Shown: piece after piece, positions 1-12,027 of the stretch
Position numbering within the stretch: position 1 is the stretch's first letter
Layout of the letters: every line of letters starts with the position of its first letter
Assembly: GCF_018863195.1 (NCBI RefSeq)
Contig: NZ_JAHKRT010000002.1
Span: 372,001 to 436,000, forward strand
Length of the DNA stretch: 64,000 nt
Reading direction: 5' to 3'
Source of the DNA: Sphingomonas quercus
GTDB taxonomy: Bacteria > Pseudomonadota > Alphaproteobacteria > Sphingomonadales > Sphingomonadaceae
Made by a program: the position numbers and the translations under genes
The notes under the pieces: generated by a model
The model's database searches: none
Told to the model about the DNA's origin: nothing
Seen by the model: only the letters and a program-made list of their open reading frames with translations

Positions 1-2
1 AC

Positions 3-59
3 TTCTTCGTCTGCCGCTACGCGGAGGGCGGCAACGTCATCGGCGAATGGCCGTTCTGA
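3..59 (+). CDS. 3' end of an unidentified gene (partial)
   Basis: The window opens inside a reading frame that runs from base 3 to a TGA at 57-59 and ends in GEWPF. Only 18 residues are visible, so no family can be named. Codon use is GC-rich like the neighbouring genes. The strand and frame are inferred from the clean stop and the gene-free stretch that follows. Confidence 0.45.
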   Translation, partial: FFVCRYAEGGNVIGEWPF

Positions 60-469
60 TCGTGCGGGACCCGGCCGGGGCCGCAACACCTTCGGCATTT
101 CTGCCGTATCACCGATAGAACCGCTTCGGATCGATTCGCCGCGGGCGCTGCGCGCCGTCGCCGGTTCGCGGCGCACTGCAGCGCGGCGGGATTTTCGCTA
201 ACCATCTTTATATCTGTCAAAAATTCCCCGGTCGGGCTATCGGGGGGCAGGCATGTTGCAATCCGGTCCCGGACTCCAGGAAAGCGGCGAACCGAGTCAA
301 AATTCGCTGCTTCCCGACATTTCGTCATGCTAACGGGCGGGTGTTCGGGGATCGGGGGGCCGGGTAGCGGCAAGCCGGTATGATCGCGGTAACTGCGTCT
401 TCAGTTTTGGCGGTCATAGTGACGGTTTAGGCGATTGGTCAGCCTGGGGTTTCGGGGAAATCTGGTAAG
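60..469. other. Intergenic stretch of about 410 bp without a supported gene
   Basis: No open frame here shows convincing coding character. The region is visibly more AT-rich around 195-235 and carries a CTAACCAT sequence near 198, which resembles the TTAACC elements seen ahead of several other genes in the window. It probably holds the promoter of the PEP-CTERM gene that follows, but no -35/-10 pair stands out. Confidence 0.5.
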
Positions 470-985
470 ATGATCAAGACTATTGCCGCATCGCAAGGGG
501 CGAAGCTGGTTGCGGCCTGCGTCTGCCCCGTGGCGGGAAGCGTTGCCGTCACGATGGCCGTGCCGCAGGTCCGCGAGGCCGTGCACCGGGCGACGACGCC
601 GCGCGCTTATGCGCTGCCCAAGACCCGCGTCCGCCAGCCGGACGCGCCCTCCGCCGCTCCGGTGCAGACGGCCATGGCCGCGCCGCCATGCGAGCCGGTG
701 CTGACCGCGGCCGCGCTCAACAATCCGGCGACCCCGCTCGCCTTCGAGACGCCGAGCCTCGGCCGGATGAGCGATCTGCCGCAGCTGGCCAGTCGCGCGC
801 CGCTTCCGGTCGGCGGCGGCAGCGGTGTGCCGTTCCTCGTCACGCCCCCCGGCGGCCCGGTGTTTCCCGGCGTTCCCGAGCCCACCGCGTGGGTGCAGAT
901 GCTGGTCGGCTTCGGGCTGATCGGCGGCGCGGCGCGTTATGCGCTTCGTCAGCCCGCGCTGAAGGCGGCCCCGCCGGAGGCGTGA
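470..985 (+). CDS. PEP-CTERM sorting-domain protein
   Basis: This 171-residue protein has an N-terminal hydrophobic export segment (about residues 10-30), a long low-complexity middle rich in Pro and Ala, and a C-terminal PEP-CTERM signal. The signal consists of VPEPTAW, a glycine-rich transmembrane helix (MLVGFGLIGG) and a following Arg. PEP-CTERM proteins are normally processed by an exosortase and released to, or anchored at, the cell surface; no exosortase gene lies in this window. Nothing in the middle region suggests an enzyme. The ATG at 470 is the first start before the hydrophobic segment. The next gene is glmS, 92 bases downstream. Confidence 0.8.
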   Translation: MIKTIAASQGAKLVAACVCPVAGSVAVTMAVPQVREAVHRATTPRAYALPKTRVRQPDAPSAAPVQTAMAAPPCEPVLTAAALNNPATPLAFETPSLGRMSDLPQLASRAPLPVGGGSGVPFLVTPPGGPVFPGVPEPTAWVQMLVGFGLIGGAARYALRQPALKAAPPEA

Positions 986-1077
986 TCCGCCCTGCGGCGG
1001 GTTTCGCCGCAGCGCAATGGACCTTGCCGTCGCCCGCGCCTAGAGACGGGCCGTTCACAGGCGTGGGGTGAATTGCG

Positions 1078-2901
<1,824 letters not shown>

Positions 2902-2975
2902 AGTGTCAGGCGGAATCTGAAAGGGCTGTTAACCATAGCTTTTTCATAATCGCAAAGCGGAGCATGAGATTTATC

Positions 2976-3006
2976 GGCCTGCATTCCACACGGACAGGCC
3001 AAAAAA
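2976..3006 (+). promoter_or_regulatory. Hairpin abutting the RTX gene start codon
   Basis: GGCCTG at 2976-2981 and CAGGCC at 2995-3000 form a perfect 6-bp stem with a 13-base loop. Six A residues follow, and then the ATG at 3007. There is no recognisable Shine-Dalgarno sequence at the RTX start. A separate ATG at 2964 with a good upstream AGCGGAG opens a 38-codon frame that overlaps the RTX start, so translational coupling is possible. Confidence 0.4.
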
Positions 3007-6000
3007 ATGACTTCGATCGGCATGAATCTCAATCCAGTGAACTACTGGAGCACGCAGTTCCCTTTCATCGACCGTTTTAAGGCTGCAGGTAACTGGCAGG
3101 CACAAGGCCTGCCGGCGGGAACGTCCGCGGCTGTGAACGTAGACGCCAATGGCTGGCCGACGGGCATGCCCGCCGGCGCCAGCAACCTCTATGTGATGGT
3201 GGCGCTGGATCCGGTCGCTATGTCGATGACCGATACCTATGTGCTGACCTACAAAGGCGACGCGAGCTTCCGCCCGATGGGCGCACAGGTGATCAGCTCG
3301 GAGCCCGGCAAGATCGTGTTCCGATACGACAATACCAGCTCGAACATGATGCAGCTAAAGGTCAGTGGTATCAATGGTTCCAACCCGTTGAACGATGTCC
3401 ACATCGTTCGCCAGGATCAGGTTGATCTCTTCAACAAGGGAGAAATCTTCAATCCCGATTTTCTAGCCAAGACGGAAAATTGGGACACGATCCGCTACAT
3501 GGACTGGGGGAACACCAACAACAACACCCTTACCTCCTGGTCGCAGCGCACCACGCTGGACAGCGCGTCCTGGGCGGCGAATTCGACCAGTGCCAGTGTC
3601 CCCATCGAGGTTATGGTACGGCTCGCAAACGAGACCAAGACCAACATGTGGCTCAATATCCCGGCGCAGGCGGATGATAATCTCGTCCGCAAGACGTTGG
3701 AGTATGTTCGCGACAATCTCGATCCGACGTTGAAGGTCAATGTCGAATATTCCAACGAGGTATGGAATTTCTCGTTCCGCCAAGCGCGTTATGCCCAGGA
3801 CCAAGCCGACAAGCTATGGGGAAAGGACGCCAATGGCGACGGCGTGAATGACAAGGACAGCGTCGGCCGTGGCAATTTCATCTACTATGGCTACCGTTCG
3901 GCTCAGGTCGCGAATATCGCCAACCAGGTGTTCGGCGGCGAAGCAGATCGCGTCAACACGGTCATCTCGACCCAGACCGTGAATACCGGCGGCGAGAATT
4001 TCGTCTTCCAAGGTATTGCGAAGGCTGGTCTGGGCGCACCGTCCGACCTGTTCGATTCCTACGCGATTACTAGCTATTTTGGTCTCGGCGCAGTCAGCGC
4101 CAATGATCTGGCGACCGTGCTCAAATGGGCCCGTTCTGGCCAGGCGGGGATTGACGCGGCGATTCAGGAGATCCTTGACGGAAAGCTTCTGGAAGCCAAG
4201 TCCTCGATCGCCGATAATGTCCCATTGTTCAAATACCAGTCAAACATTGCGGCGCAGAACGGCCTCGATCTCGTCTCCTACGAGGGCGGCCTCGAGCTCA
4301 ACACTGCTGATTTTCCGGCCGACCAAAGGGTAGAAATTTCCGATTTCTATGCCCGCCTGAGGAGCGATCCGCGCATGGGCGGCGTGACCGACTCGTTCAT
4401 CGAATCTTTCGAGAGCGCGGACGGCACCTTGCTCAACATCTTCCATGACACGGGAGGCGCATGGGCCACGACGGACACCATTTATGACACCAGTCCGACC
4501 TATGAGGCACTGGTGGCGCTTGCCAACCAAGCGCCGAGCAGCGCGAGTCTGAAGACGGCCGAGGCCTCTTACGTCATGGCGAGCGGCCTTTCCGACGTGA
4601 CCTATGATGGCGCGGCGGCGGGCGTCTTCACCGCCACCGGCAATGCACTCGGCAATAAGATCACCGGCGGCGGCCGCCAGAGCCGTCTCTTCGGCGCCGC
4701 AGGCAACGACATTCTGATCGGCGGAAATGGCAGCGACTCGCTAAACGGCGGCACCGGCATCGACACGATGATGGGCGGCCTCGGCAACGACATCTATGTC
4801 GTCGACAGCGCGAAGGACATGGTCCTCGAGTTGCTGATGGCGGGGACGGACGAAGTGCAGACCTCGCTGGGCAGTTACACGCTGGACGACAATGTCGAGA
4901 ATCTGACCTTCACCACCATGGGACTTGCCGCCAACGGCAGGGGCAATGCCCTGAACAATGTCATCCGCGGCAACAGCGCTAATGACACGCTCGCGGGTGG
5001 TGGCGGCGTGGACACGCTGATCGGCGGTCTGGGCAATGACACCTATATCGTCGAAGACGCTGGTGATGTGGTGGTCGAGGCAGCCAACGCGGGCATCGAT
5101 ACCGTGCGCACGACGCTCGCCAGCTACCGGCTTGGTACGGAAATCGAGGCGCTGACCTTCGCTGGCCAGGGCAATTTTTCGGGCACCGGCAATGACGCAG
5201 CGAACACGATCACTGGTGGCGCCGGTGATGACACGCTCGACGGCGGCCTGGGCGCCGACCGGCTGATCGGCGGCTTCGGCAACGACACCTACTTTGTCGA
5301 CAATGGCGGCGACGCTGTGATCGAAGCGCTCAATGGCGGGTTCGATATCGTCGTAACTACCTTGGCAAAGTACACGCTCGCTAATGAGGTTGAGAACCTT
5401 ACGTTTCGCGGTGCCGAGGGCAAACTGGGCGTCGGTAACGCGCTGGCCAACGTCATCACCGGCGGCTCCGCCGCCAACTCCTTGTCCGGCAAGGACGGCA
5501 ACGACACGCTGATCGGCGGGGCCGGGGCCGACACGTTGAGCGGCGATGCCGGCGCCGACGTGATGATCGGCGGCAATGGCGATGACAGCTATTATGTCGC
5601 CGATGCGGATGATCGGATTATCGAGGCGACGGACGGCGGTACGGACATCGTCTATACCAGTGTCGCCTATACGCTTGGCGGGACGGTGGAGAATCTCACC
5701 ATCACCAATGCGGCCGGGACAAAGGGCACCGGCAACGCGCTCGACAACCGGATGACCGGTGCCGGCGGCGGCGATCAGCTGTTTGGCCTTGACGGCAAGG
5801 ACACGATCTACGGCCGTGCCGGCGCGGACACGTTGGACGGCGGCAACGGGGACGATCTGCTTTCGGGTGATGACGGCGATGACCTGCTCATCGGGGGTGC
5901 CGGCGCGGATATGCTGATCGGCAGCACCGGCAACGACACGCTCATGGGCGGCGCCGGCGCTGACCGGCTGCAGGGTGATGCCGGCGCCGATCGCTATGTC

Positions 6001-6297
6001 TTCGCGCCGGGCGACCTCGGCTCGGCGCGAGCCAACACCGACACCATCTTCGCCTTCAGCAGCGCCGAGGGCGACAAGATCGACCTCTCCGCCTTCGACG
6101 CGCTCCTGCCCAAGAATGTGGCGCAGAAGTTCATCGGCGGCGGCGCCTTCACCCGCAAGGCGGGCGAGATCCGTGTGTCGAGCTATGCCGGCTATCTGGA
6201 CGTCACCGGCGATCTCAACGGCGATGGCGTGGCCGACTACAGCCTCACCGTGAACAGCAAGACCGGCACCCTGGCGGCGACCGACTTCATCCTCTGA
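3007..6297 (+). CDS. RTX protein with an N-terminal glycosidase-like domain, type I secretion substrate
   Basis: This 1096-residue protein has no N-terminal signal peptide. Residues 1-515 look like a clan GH-A type barrel. SNEVWN places a candidate acid/base at Glu251, and a second conserved-looking acid, SYEGG, at Glu426 could be the nucleophile. Residues about 540-1000 are hemolysin-type calcium-binding repeats (GGxGxDxLxGG) arranged in roughly 95-residue units. The C-terminus (ADRYVF to ATDFIL) resembles the serralysin-type domain read by type I secretion systems. It is therefore probably exported in one step and folds on extracellular Ca2+. The substrate is unknown, and no type I transporter genes are in the window. 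The first 1.5 kb is visibly AT-richer in codon use than the neighbours, which suggests acquisition by transfer. A TTAACCAT element lies at 2929. Confidence 0.85.
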   Translation: MTSIGMNLNPVNYWSTQFPFIDRFKAAGNWQAQGLPAGTSAAVNVDANGWPTGMPAGASNLYVMVALDPVAMSMTDTYVLTYKGDASFRPMGAQVISSEPGKIVFRYDNTSSNMMQLKVSGINGSNPLNDVHIVRQDQVDLFNKGEIFNPDFLAKTENWDTIRYMDWGNTNNNTLTSWSQRTTLDSASWAANSTSASVPIEVMVRLANETKTNMWLNIPAQADDNLVRKTLEYVRDNLDPTLKVNVEYSNEVWNFSFRQARYAQDQADKLWGKDANGDGVNDKDSVGRGNFIYYGYRSAQVANIANQVFGGEADRVNTVISTQTVNTGGENFVFQGIAKAGLGAPSDLFDSYAITSYFGLGAVSANDLATVLKWARSGQAGIDAAIQEILDGKLLEAKSSIADNVPLFKYQSNIAAQNGLDLVSYEGGLELNTADFPADQRVEISDFYARLRSDPRMGGVTDSFIESFESADGTLLNIFHDTGGAWATTDTIYDTSPTYEALVALANQAPSSASLKTAEASYVMASGLSDVTYDGAAAGVFTATGNALGNKITGGGRQSRLFGAAGNDILIGGNGSDSLNGGTGIDTMMGGLGNDIYVVDSAKDMVLELLMAGTDEVQTSLGSYTLDDNVENLTFTTMGLAANGRGNALNNVIRGNSANDTLAGGGGVDTLIGGLGNDTYIVEDAGDVVVEAANAGIDTVRTTLASYRLGTEIEALTFAGQGNFSGTGNDAANTITGGAGDDTLDGGLGADRLIGGFGNDTYFVDNGGDAVIEALNGGFDIVVTTLAKYTLANEVENLTFRGAEGKLGVGNALANVITGGSAANSLSGKDGNDTLIGGAGADTLSGDAGADVMIGGNGDDSYYVADADDRIIEATDGGTDIVYTSVAYTLGGTVENLTITNAAGTKGTGNALDNRMTGAGGGDQLFGLDGKDTIYGRAGADTLDGGNGDDLLSGDDGDDLLIGGAGADMLIGSTGNDTLMGGAGADRLQGDAGADRYVFAPGDLGSARANTDTIFAFSSAEGDKIDLSAFDALLPKNVAQKFIGGGAFTRKAGEIRVSSYAGYLDVTGDLNGDGVADYSLTVNSKTGTLAATDFIL
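4630..5990 (+). repeat. RTX nonapeptide repeats encoded as tandem units
   Basis: The DNA encodes repeated GGLGNDTY-VEN-LTF-GTGNALDN modules of roughly 95 residues. Four are well formed, each separating a block of GGxGxDxL calcium-binding nonapeptides. The final block (about 5760-5990) is a denser run of nonapeptides. The units are diverged at the DNA level, so this is an old protein repeat and not a recent tandem duplication. Confidence 0.8.
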
Positions 6298-6314
6298 TCG
6301 GCCGTCATCGGGGC

Positions 6315-6350
6315 AAAGGGGGAGGCCGGCCGACGCCGGGCTCCCCCTTT
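6315..6350. terminator. Bidirectional terminator between the RTX gene and pgmG
   Basis: AAAGGGGGAG at 6315-6324 pairs perfectly with CTCCCCCTTT at 6341-6350. The stem starts and ends in A/T runs, so it can act on both strands, as suits the two convergent genes that flank it. Confidence 0.75.
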
Positions 6351-6361
6351 CGCTTATCGGC

Positions 6362-7744
6362 TCAATGGCCGGCGGAGAGCACGGGTTCGATGCCGGACAG
6401 GCGGAGCTGTTCGTCGATCTGGGCGCGCAGGCGCTCCAGCCCCGCCTCGTCGCGGGCCTCGGCACGGGCGACGAGCACGTCCTGAGTGTTCGACGCACGC
6501 AGCAGCCACCAGCCGTCCGCGGTGTTGACGCGCGCGCCGTCGGTGCGGTTGACCTCGGCGCCGCTCGCCTCCAGCCGGTCCAGCACTTCCTGCACCACGG
6601 GAAATTTGCGCTCCTCCGACACCTGGAAACGCATTTCCGGCGTGTTGATCATCACCGGCATCGCGTCCTTGATCGCGGTCAGCGAGCCGCCCAGCGCGCG
6701 CACCGCGCCGATCAGCCGCACCGCGGCATATTGCGCGTCGTCGAAGCCATACCATTCGTGCGCGAAGAAGATGTGGCCGCTCATCTCGCCGGCGAGCGGC
6801 GCACCGGTCTCCTTCATCTTGGTCTTGATCAGGCTGTGGCCGGTCTTCCACATCAGGGGCTGGCCGCCCAGCTCGGCGATGCGATCGTAAAGGGCCTGGC
6901 TGGCCTTGACGTCGCCGATGATCGTCGCGCCCGGCACCGCGCGCAGCACCGGCTCGGCGAGGACGGCGAGCAGCTGGTCGCCCCACACCACCCGGCCCTG
7001 GCCGTCGATCGCCCCCAGCCGATCGCCGTCGCCGTCGAAGGCGAGGCCGAAATCCAGCCCCTTCTCGGCGACCAGCGCCTTGAGGTCGGCGAGGTTCTTC
7101 TCCTCGGTGGGATCGGGATGGTGATTGGGGAAACTGCCGTCAATCTCGGTGAACAGGGTGAAATGCTGGCCCGGCAGGCGGCGCACCAGTTTCTCGATGA
7201 CGCGGCCGGCGGCGCCATTGCCGGCATCCCAGCCGATGCGGAACTCGCCGCCCGAATAGCCGGCGAACAGGCGGTCGACGTAGAGATCCTCGACATCGGC
7301 ATTGGTGACCTGGCCCTCGCCGTCGTCCCAATCGCCCTTCGCGGCCATGCGGCCGATCGTCTGGATGTCCTCGCCGAAGAAGGGCTTGTGCTGCAGCACC
7401 ATCTTGAAGCCGTTATAATCGGCCGGATTATGGCTGCCGGTGATCTGGATGCCGCCATCGACCTCCAGCGTCGCCTCGGCGAAATAGAGCATCGGCGTCG
7501 GCCCCAGGCCGATCCGCACCACGTCAACGCCGGACTGGGTCAGCCCCTCGATCAGCGCCGCCTCGAGCACCGGCGAGGACACGCGCCCATCATAGCCGAC
7601 CGCCACCCGGCGGCCGCCAGCGCGACGCACCAGCGTCGCGAAGCCGCGTCCGATCGCATGCGCGTCCGCCGGACCCAGCGTTTTGCCGACCACGCCACGG
7701 ATGTCATATTCGCGGAGCGAAGTGGGGTCGAAGCTATGGGGCAC
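6362..7744 (-). CDS. pgmG: Phosphomannomutase/phosphoglucomutase, PgmG type
   Basis: The enzyme interconverts the 6- and 1-phosphates of mannose and glucose, feeding GDP-mannose, dTDP-rhamnose and UDP-glucose for surface polysaccharides; PgmG is the sphingomonad (sphingan-producer) version. The 460 residues carry every hallmark of the alpha-D-phosphohexomutase family. These are the phosphoserine loop TGSHNP (Ser104), the Mg2+ loop FDGDGDR (Asp237, Asp239, Asp241), the sugar-binding GEMSGH (319-324), and a C-terminal phosphate-binding RASNT. The N-terminus REYDIRG is typical. The gene is convergent with the RTX gene and followed by a shared terminator. The small J-domain gene and mipZ lie upstream on the same strand. 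Confidence 0.95.
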   Translation of the reverse strand: MPHSFDPTSLREYDIRGVVGKTLGPADAHAIGRGFATLVRRAGGRRVAVGYDGRVSSPVLEAALIEGLTQSGVDVVRIGLGPTPMLYFAEATLEVDGGIQITGSHNPADYNGFKMVLQHKPFFGEDIQTIGRMAAKGDWDDGEGQVTNADVEDLYVDRLFAGYSGGEFRIGWDAGNGAAGRVIEKLVRRLPGQHFTLFTEIDGSFPNHHPDPTEEKNLADLKALVAEKGLDFGLAFDGDGDRLGAIDGQGRVVWGDQLLAVLAEPVLRAVPGATIIGDVKASQALYDRIAELGGQPLMWKTGHSLIKTKMKETGAPLAGEMSGHIFFAHEWYGFDDAQYAAVRLIGAVRALGGSLTAIKDAMPVMINTPEMRFQVSEERKFPVVQEVLDRLEASGAEVNRTDGARVNTADGWWLLRASNTQDVLVARAEARDEAGLERLRAQIDEQLRLSGIEPVLSAGH

Positions 7745-7798
7745 AGGGCGCGTCTCCTCTTTTGCGTCGCAACATGGCGCACGGATCTGGTGACAGGT

Positions 7799-8059
7799 TC
7801 AAGACCGGCGGGAAAGCTCGGCCAGAAGGGTATCGCGCGCAACGTTGACGCGGCGCGCCAGTTCCTCGGACCCGCCGACATCGGGATGGACCCGCGCGAT
7901 CAGCCGACGATGCGCGTCGTTGATGGCGCGAGCATCGGCACTGGCGGAGAGATCGAGCAGCCGCCGCGCATCGGCCGCGGACATGTGGTTGCGCTCGCGA
8001 TCGGTCCATAGCTTCCAGAGCATATAGCCGAGCAGGCCGGCAAGGATGAGCTGGGCCAT
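7799..8059 (-). CDS. Membrane-anchored J-domain protein
   Basis: This is an 86-residue protein with one N-terminal transmembrane helix (about residues 3-17) followed by a short J domain ending the chain. The HPD tripeptide that stimulates Hsp70 ATPase is present at residues 58-60, within ARVHPDVGGS. Architecture and size resemble TIM14/DjlA-like J proteins, in which the helix tethers DnaK activation to the inner membrane. The gene is 18 bases downstream of mipZ on the same strand and probably cotranscribed with it. The client process is unknown. Confidence 0.85.
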   Translation of the reverse strand: MAQLILAGLLGYMLWKLWTDRERNHMSAADARRLLDLSASADARAINDAHRRLIARVHPDVGGSEELARRVNVARDTLLAELSRRS

Positions 8060-8077
8060 GCGAGCGGCGTCCGCGGA

Positions 8078-8866
8078 TCAGCTTGCCATCGCCAGCGGCA
8101 TGTCGGGAAGGCCGAGGGCGGCCACCATCTCACGCAATTCCTGCCGCGCCGCGACATGCGACAGGCCGGCCTCCGCGATCTGGCCGAGATCGAGCAAGGT
8201 CAGGCCCTTGGGAAACAGCTCTCGATAGATGACGCGCTCGCCGAGGCCGGGGATGACACGATAGCCGACGCGCTTGGCGAGCTCGTCGATCGCAGAGCCG
8301 ACGCGGCGCATGTTGCGCGCCTCGAGATGCTGGAGACGATTGCGCAGCACCACCCAGTCGACCGTGCCGCCATCGGCCTTGGCGCGCGCCTTGCGCGCAT
8401 CCCACACCAGCTCGGCATAGAAAGACGGCCGCTTGACCTTGAAGGTATCCGGATCGACCTGGCCGATCAGGTCGAGATCGACGAAGCTGTCGTTGATCGG
8501 GGTGACCAGCGTGTCGGCGCGCGATGCGGCGCGCAGCGCGTGCGGATCGTCGCGGCCGGGCGTGTCGACGACGACGATGTCGGCCTGCGTGGCAAGCGCG
8601 TCGAGCCGCTCGTCGATGGGCGCACTCTTCGCCGGATCGAACACCTCGAAAATCGGCATCGCCAGCGCGGCGCCGGTGCGCTTGATCGTCGCGGCGCGAT
8701 TCTCGAGATAGCGGGCCAGTGTCTTCTGGCGCGTATCGAGGTCGATCGCGGCGACGCGCCGGCCCTGGGCGGCGAGGGCGACCGCGACGTGCACGGCGGT
8801 GGTGGATTTGCCCGTGCCGCCCTTCTCATTGGCGAACACGATGAAATGCGTCGACGCTAAAGTCAT
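8078..8866 (-). CDS. mipZ: Division-plane positioning ATPase MipZ (ParA family)
   Basis: MipZ is the ParA/MinD-type ATPase that binds ParB at the chromosome origin and inhibits FtsZ assembly near the poles, restricting division to midcell in alphaproteobacteria. The ATG at 8866 gives 262 residues starting MTLASTHFIVFANEKGG. The deviant Walker A motif KGGTGKST is at residues 15-22 and the Walker B-like region reads VVDTPGRDD. A longer open frame extends upstream, but it would overlap the divergent panC and would not match family length. Its divergence from panC and the J-domain gene downstream are its immediate context. Confidence 0.93.
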   Translation of the reverse strand: MTLASTHFIVFANEKGGTGKSTTAVHVAVALAAQGRRVAAIDLDTRQKTLARYLENRAATIKRTGAALAMPIFEVFDPAKSAPIDERLDALATQADIVVVDTPGRDDPHALRAASRADTLVTPINDSFVDLDLIGQVDPDTFKVKRPSFYAELVWDARKARAKADGGTVDWVVLRNRLQHLEARNMRRVGSAIDELAKRVGYRVIPGLGERVIYRELFPKGLTLLDLGQIAEAGLSHVAARQELREMVAALGLPDMPLAMAS

Positions 8867-8950
8867 GTATTCGCCCGTTCGAACCCCTTGATTCCGGCAG
8901 GCTACACGCCCAAGGAACCGGCCCCTGCCCATATCCGAGGGTTGCTCAGC

Positions 8951-9793
8951 GTGCAATTGATCCGTCGTGTCGATGCCCTTCGCGAGGCAGTAGGAGCGCT
9001 GCGCGCCTCCGGCGGCCGGGTGGCGCTGGTGCCGACCATGGGGGCGCTGCATGCCGGCCACATGAACCTCGTCGCCGAGGCCCGCCGCCGCGCCGAGCAT
9101 GTCGTGGTGTCGATCTTCGTCAACCCGCGCCAGTTCGCGCCCGAGGAGGATCTGGCCCGCTATCCGCGCCGCGAATCGGCCGACGCCCGGCTGCTCGAGG
9201 AAGGTGGCGCCGCGATCCTCTGGGCGCCCGAGGTTGACGAGATGTATCCGGAGGGCTTCGCCACCTCGATCACGCTCGCGGGCCCGGCCCTGCCACTGGA
9301 AGGGGCGGTGAGGCCCGGCCATTTCGATGGTGTCGCCACCGTCGTCGCCAAGCTGTTCAACCAGGTCCGCCCCGATATCGCCCTGTTCGGCGAGAAGGAC
9401 TGGCAGCAGCTCGCCGTGGTCACGCGGATGGTCGCCGACCTCGATTTCGGGATCGAGATCGTCGGCGTGCCGATCGCGCGTGAGGATGACGGCCTCGCCC
9501 TGTCCTCACGCAACGCCTATCTCGACGATGTCGAGCGGCAGGCGGCGCGCGCGCTGCCCCGCGCGCTCGGCGAGGCGGCAAGCGCCATCAAGGGCGGCAT
9601 GCCCGTCGCCGCCGCCCTTGCCCAAGCGACCAAGCGGCTGCACGACGCCGGCTTCGACCCGGTCGACTATGTCACGCTGACCGACGGGGTGACGCTGGCG
9701 CCGCTCGACCAGGGGGCCCCGGGCGACCGGCTGCTCGCCGCCGCCCGGCTCGGGCGCACGCGGCTGATTGATAACGTCCCCGTATCGGATTGA
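8951..9793 (+). CDS. panC: Pantothenate synthetase (pantoate--beta-alanine ligase)
   Basis: PanC joins pantoate and beta-alanine with ATP to give pantothenate, the CoA precursor. I chose the GTG at 8951 because the following residues (QLIRRVDALREAV) align with the usual PanC N-terminus and give the normal 280-residue length; an in-frame ATG exists at 8888 but would add an atypical leader. The nucleotide-binding PTMGALHAGH (about residues 28-37) contains the HxGH-type motif, FGEKDWQQ is the pantoate/ATP region, and LALSSRN is the KMSKS-like loop. The promoter must lie in the short gap shared with mipZ. Confidence 0.94.
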   Translation: MQLIRRVDALREAVGALRASGGRVALVPTMGALHAGHMNLVAEARRRAEHVVVSIFVNPRQFAPEEDLARYPRRESADARLLEEGGAAILWAPEVDEMYPEGFATSITLAGPALPLEGAVRPGHFDGVATVVAKLFNQVRPDIALFGEKDWQQLAVVTRMVADLDFGIEIVGVPIAREDDGLALSSRNAYLDDVERQAARALPRALGEAASAIKGGMPVAAALAQATKRLHDAGFDPVDYVTLTDGVTLAPLDQGAPGDRLLAAARLGRTRLIDNVPVSD

Positions 9794-9878
9794 GTTTGTT
9801 AACCATCTGCCTTCATGACTGATTCTCATCAGCGAATCGGGCGCCATGGGGGTCGCGCCCGCATGATGGAGATGGGTG

Positions 9879-10165
9879 ATGGCAAGCCAATTTGCCTATG
9901 TGGCACACAGGGTCGACGACCATATTCTCAGCGCCCGGCACGGCGATGCCGATGCCCAGCTGGACCTCGGGCGTATCTATGCGTCCGGCGCCGGTGGTAC
10001 GATCGTCGACCTGATCGAGGCGCATAAATGGTTCAATCTCGCCGCCCTCAACGGCTGCGAGGAAGCGCAATATGCCCGCGCCGAGATTGCCGGCGAGATG
10101 AGCCCGCGCGAGATCGCCACCGCCCAGAAGGCGGCCCGCGCTTTCCTCGCCACGGCCGGGCGGGC

Positions 10166-10169
<4 letters not shown>
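9879..10169 (+). CDS. Small Sel1-repeat protein
   Basis: This 96-residue protein carries a pattern of Sel1-like helical repeats: GDADAQLDLGRIYASG followed by EAHKWFNLAALNGCEEAQ. Such repeats form helix-turn-helix solenoids that bind proteins, often in signalling or envelope processes. No signal peptide is visible. The ATG at 9879 is preferred because GGAG lies 7 bases upstream. A TTAACCAT element at 9799-9806 lies 72 bases before the start. The stop codon overlaps the stop of the convergent acetyltransferase gene. Confidence 0.75.
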
Positions 10170-11292
<1,123 letters not shown>

Positions 11293-11296
<4 letters not shown>

Positions 11297-12027
11297 GACC
11301 GGGGCAGCTCGTGGATGATCTGATCGGCATGGGCGGCGGCGGTGGCGCGCTGCGCCTCGCTGCGCACCGTCCAGGTGAGCAGCGGCCGGCCCGAGCGACG
11401 GACCCGCTCCGAAAAGGCCGATGGCAGGTCGCGAATGTCGCAGGCGACGAAATGCGGATCGGCGACCGCCAGCGACAATCGCCGGCGGATCGCTCCGCCC
11501 AGGCCGCGATGGCCGTCCTCGGTGACGACGAGGCCGCGCGGCCGCCACGGCTCATGCCGGCGGAACCAGCGCACGATGCGCGGATCGAAGGACATCACTG
11601 CCTTGTCGCTCCCGTGGCCGATCAGATCGGCGGCGACCGCCCGGCACAATTCCCCGGTGCGCGGTCCGGCGGCCTTGAGCTCGATCAGCATCGGCGCCCG
11701 CTCGTCGACCAGCTCCAGGATTTCGGCGAGGGGCGGCAGTGTCTCGTCGGTGCCGGCCAGCCTGATGCGGGCCAGCTCGGCGGCGTCGCGCGCGCCGACC
11801 GGGCCGCTTTCCCCGGTGAGGCGATCGAGCTCGTCGTCATGGAACACGAAGGCCACACCGTCGCGGCTCAGCTGCACGTCGCACTCGATGCCCTGGCCGG
11901 TGGCGATCGCCGCCGCGAACGCCGCCCGGCTATTCTCCACCACGTCGCCCGCATGCAGCCCGCGATGGGCGAAGGGGCGGCGGATGAGGAAGGCCCGCTC
12001 AGGCGGGACGGACGGCGATGACCGCAT
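11293..12027 (-). CDS. Glycerophosphodiester phosphodiesterase
   Basis: The enzyme hydrolyses glycerophosphodiesters from phospholipid turnover to glycerol-3-phosphate and an alcohol. The 244 residues show the GDPD barrel signature: FAHRGLH near the N-terminus, ENSRAAF, the metal/catalytic ECDVQLSRDG and FHDDELDRLT, and IELKA further on. The likely start is the ATG at 12027, inside the end of the upstream ridA gene (29-base overlap); no later start exists before the HRG motif. It forms an operon with RidA upstream and the DUF482 acyltransferase downstream, a grouping common in alphaproteobacteria. Confidence 0.9.

Noticed and set aside
17-373. 118-residue minus-strand frame near the window start
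   Set aside because: No start signal or domain; it runs through AT-rich intergenic sequence and overlaps the end of the upstream plus-strand gene.
4741-6498. 585-residue frame antisense to the RTX repeats
   Set aside because: It mirrors the repeat structure of the RTX gene, and its composition is what antisense of GGxGxDxL coding gives.
6365-8011. 548-residue frame antisense to pgmG and the J-domain gene
   Set aside because: It spans two well-supported opposite genes and their gap, with no recognisable domain.
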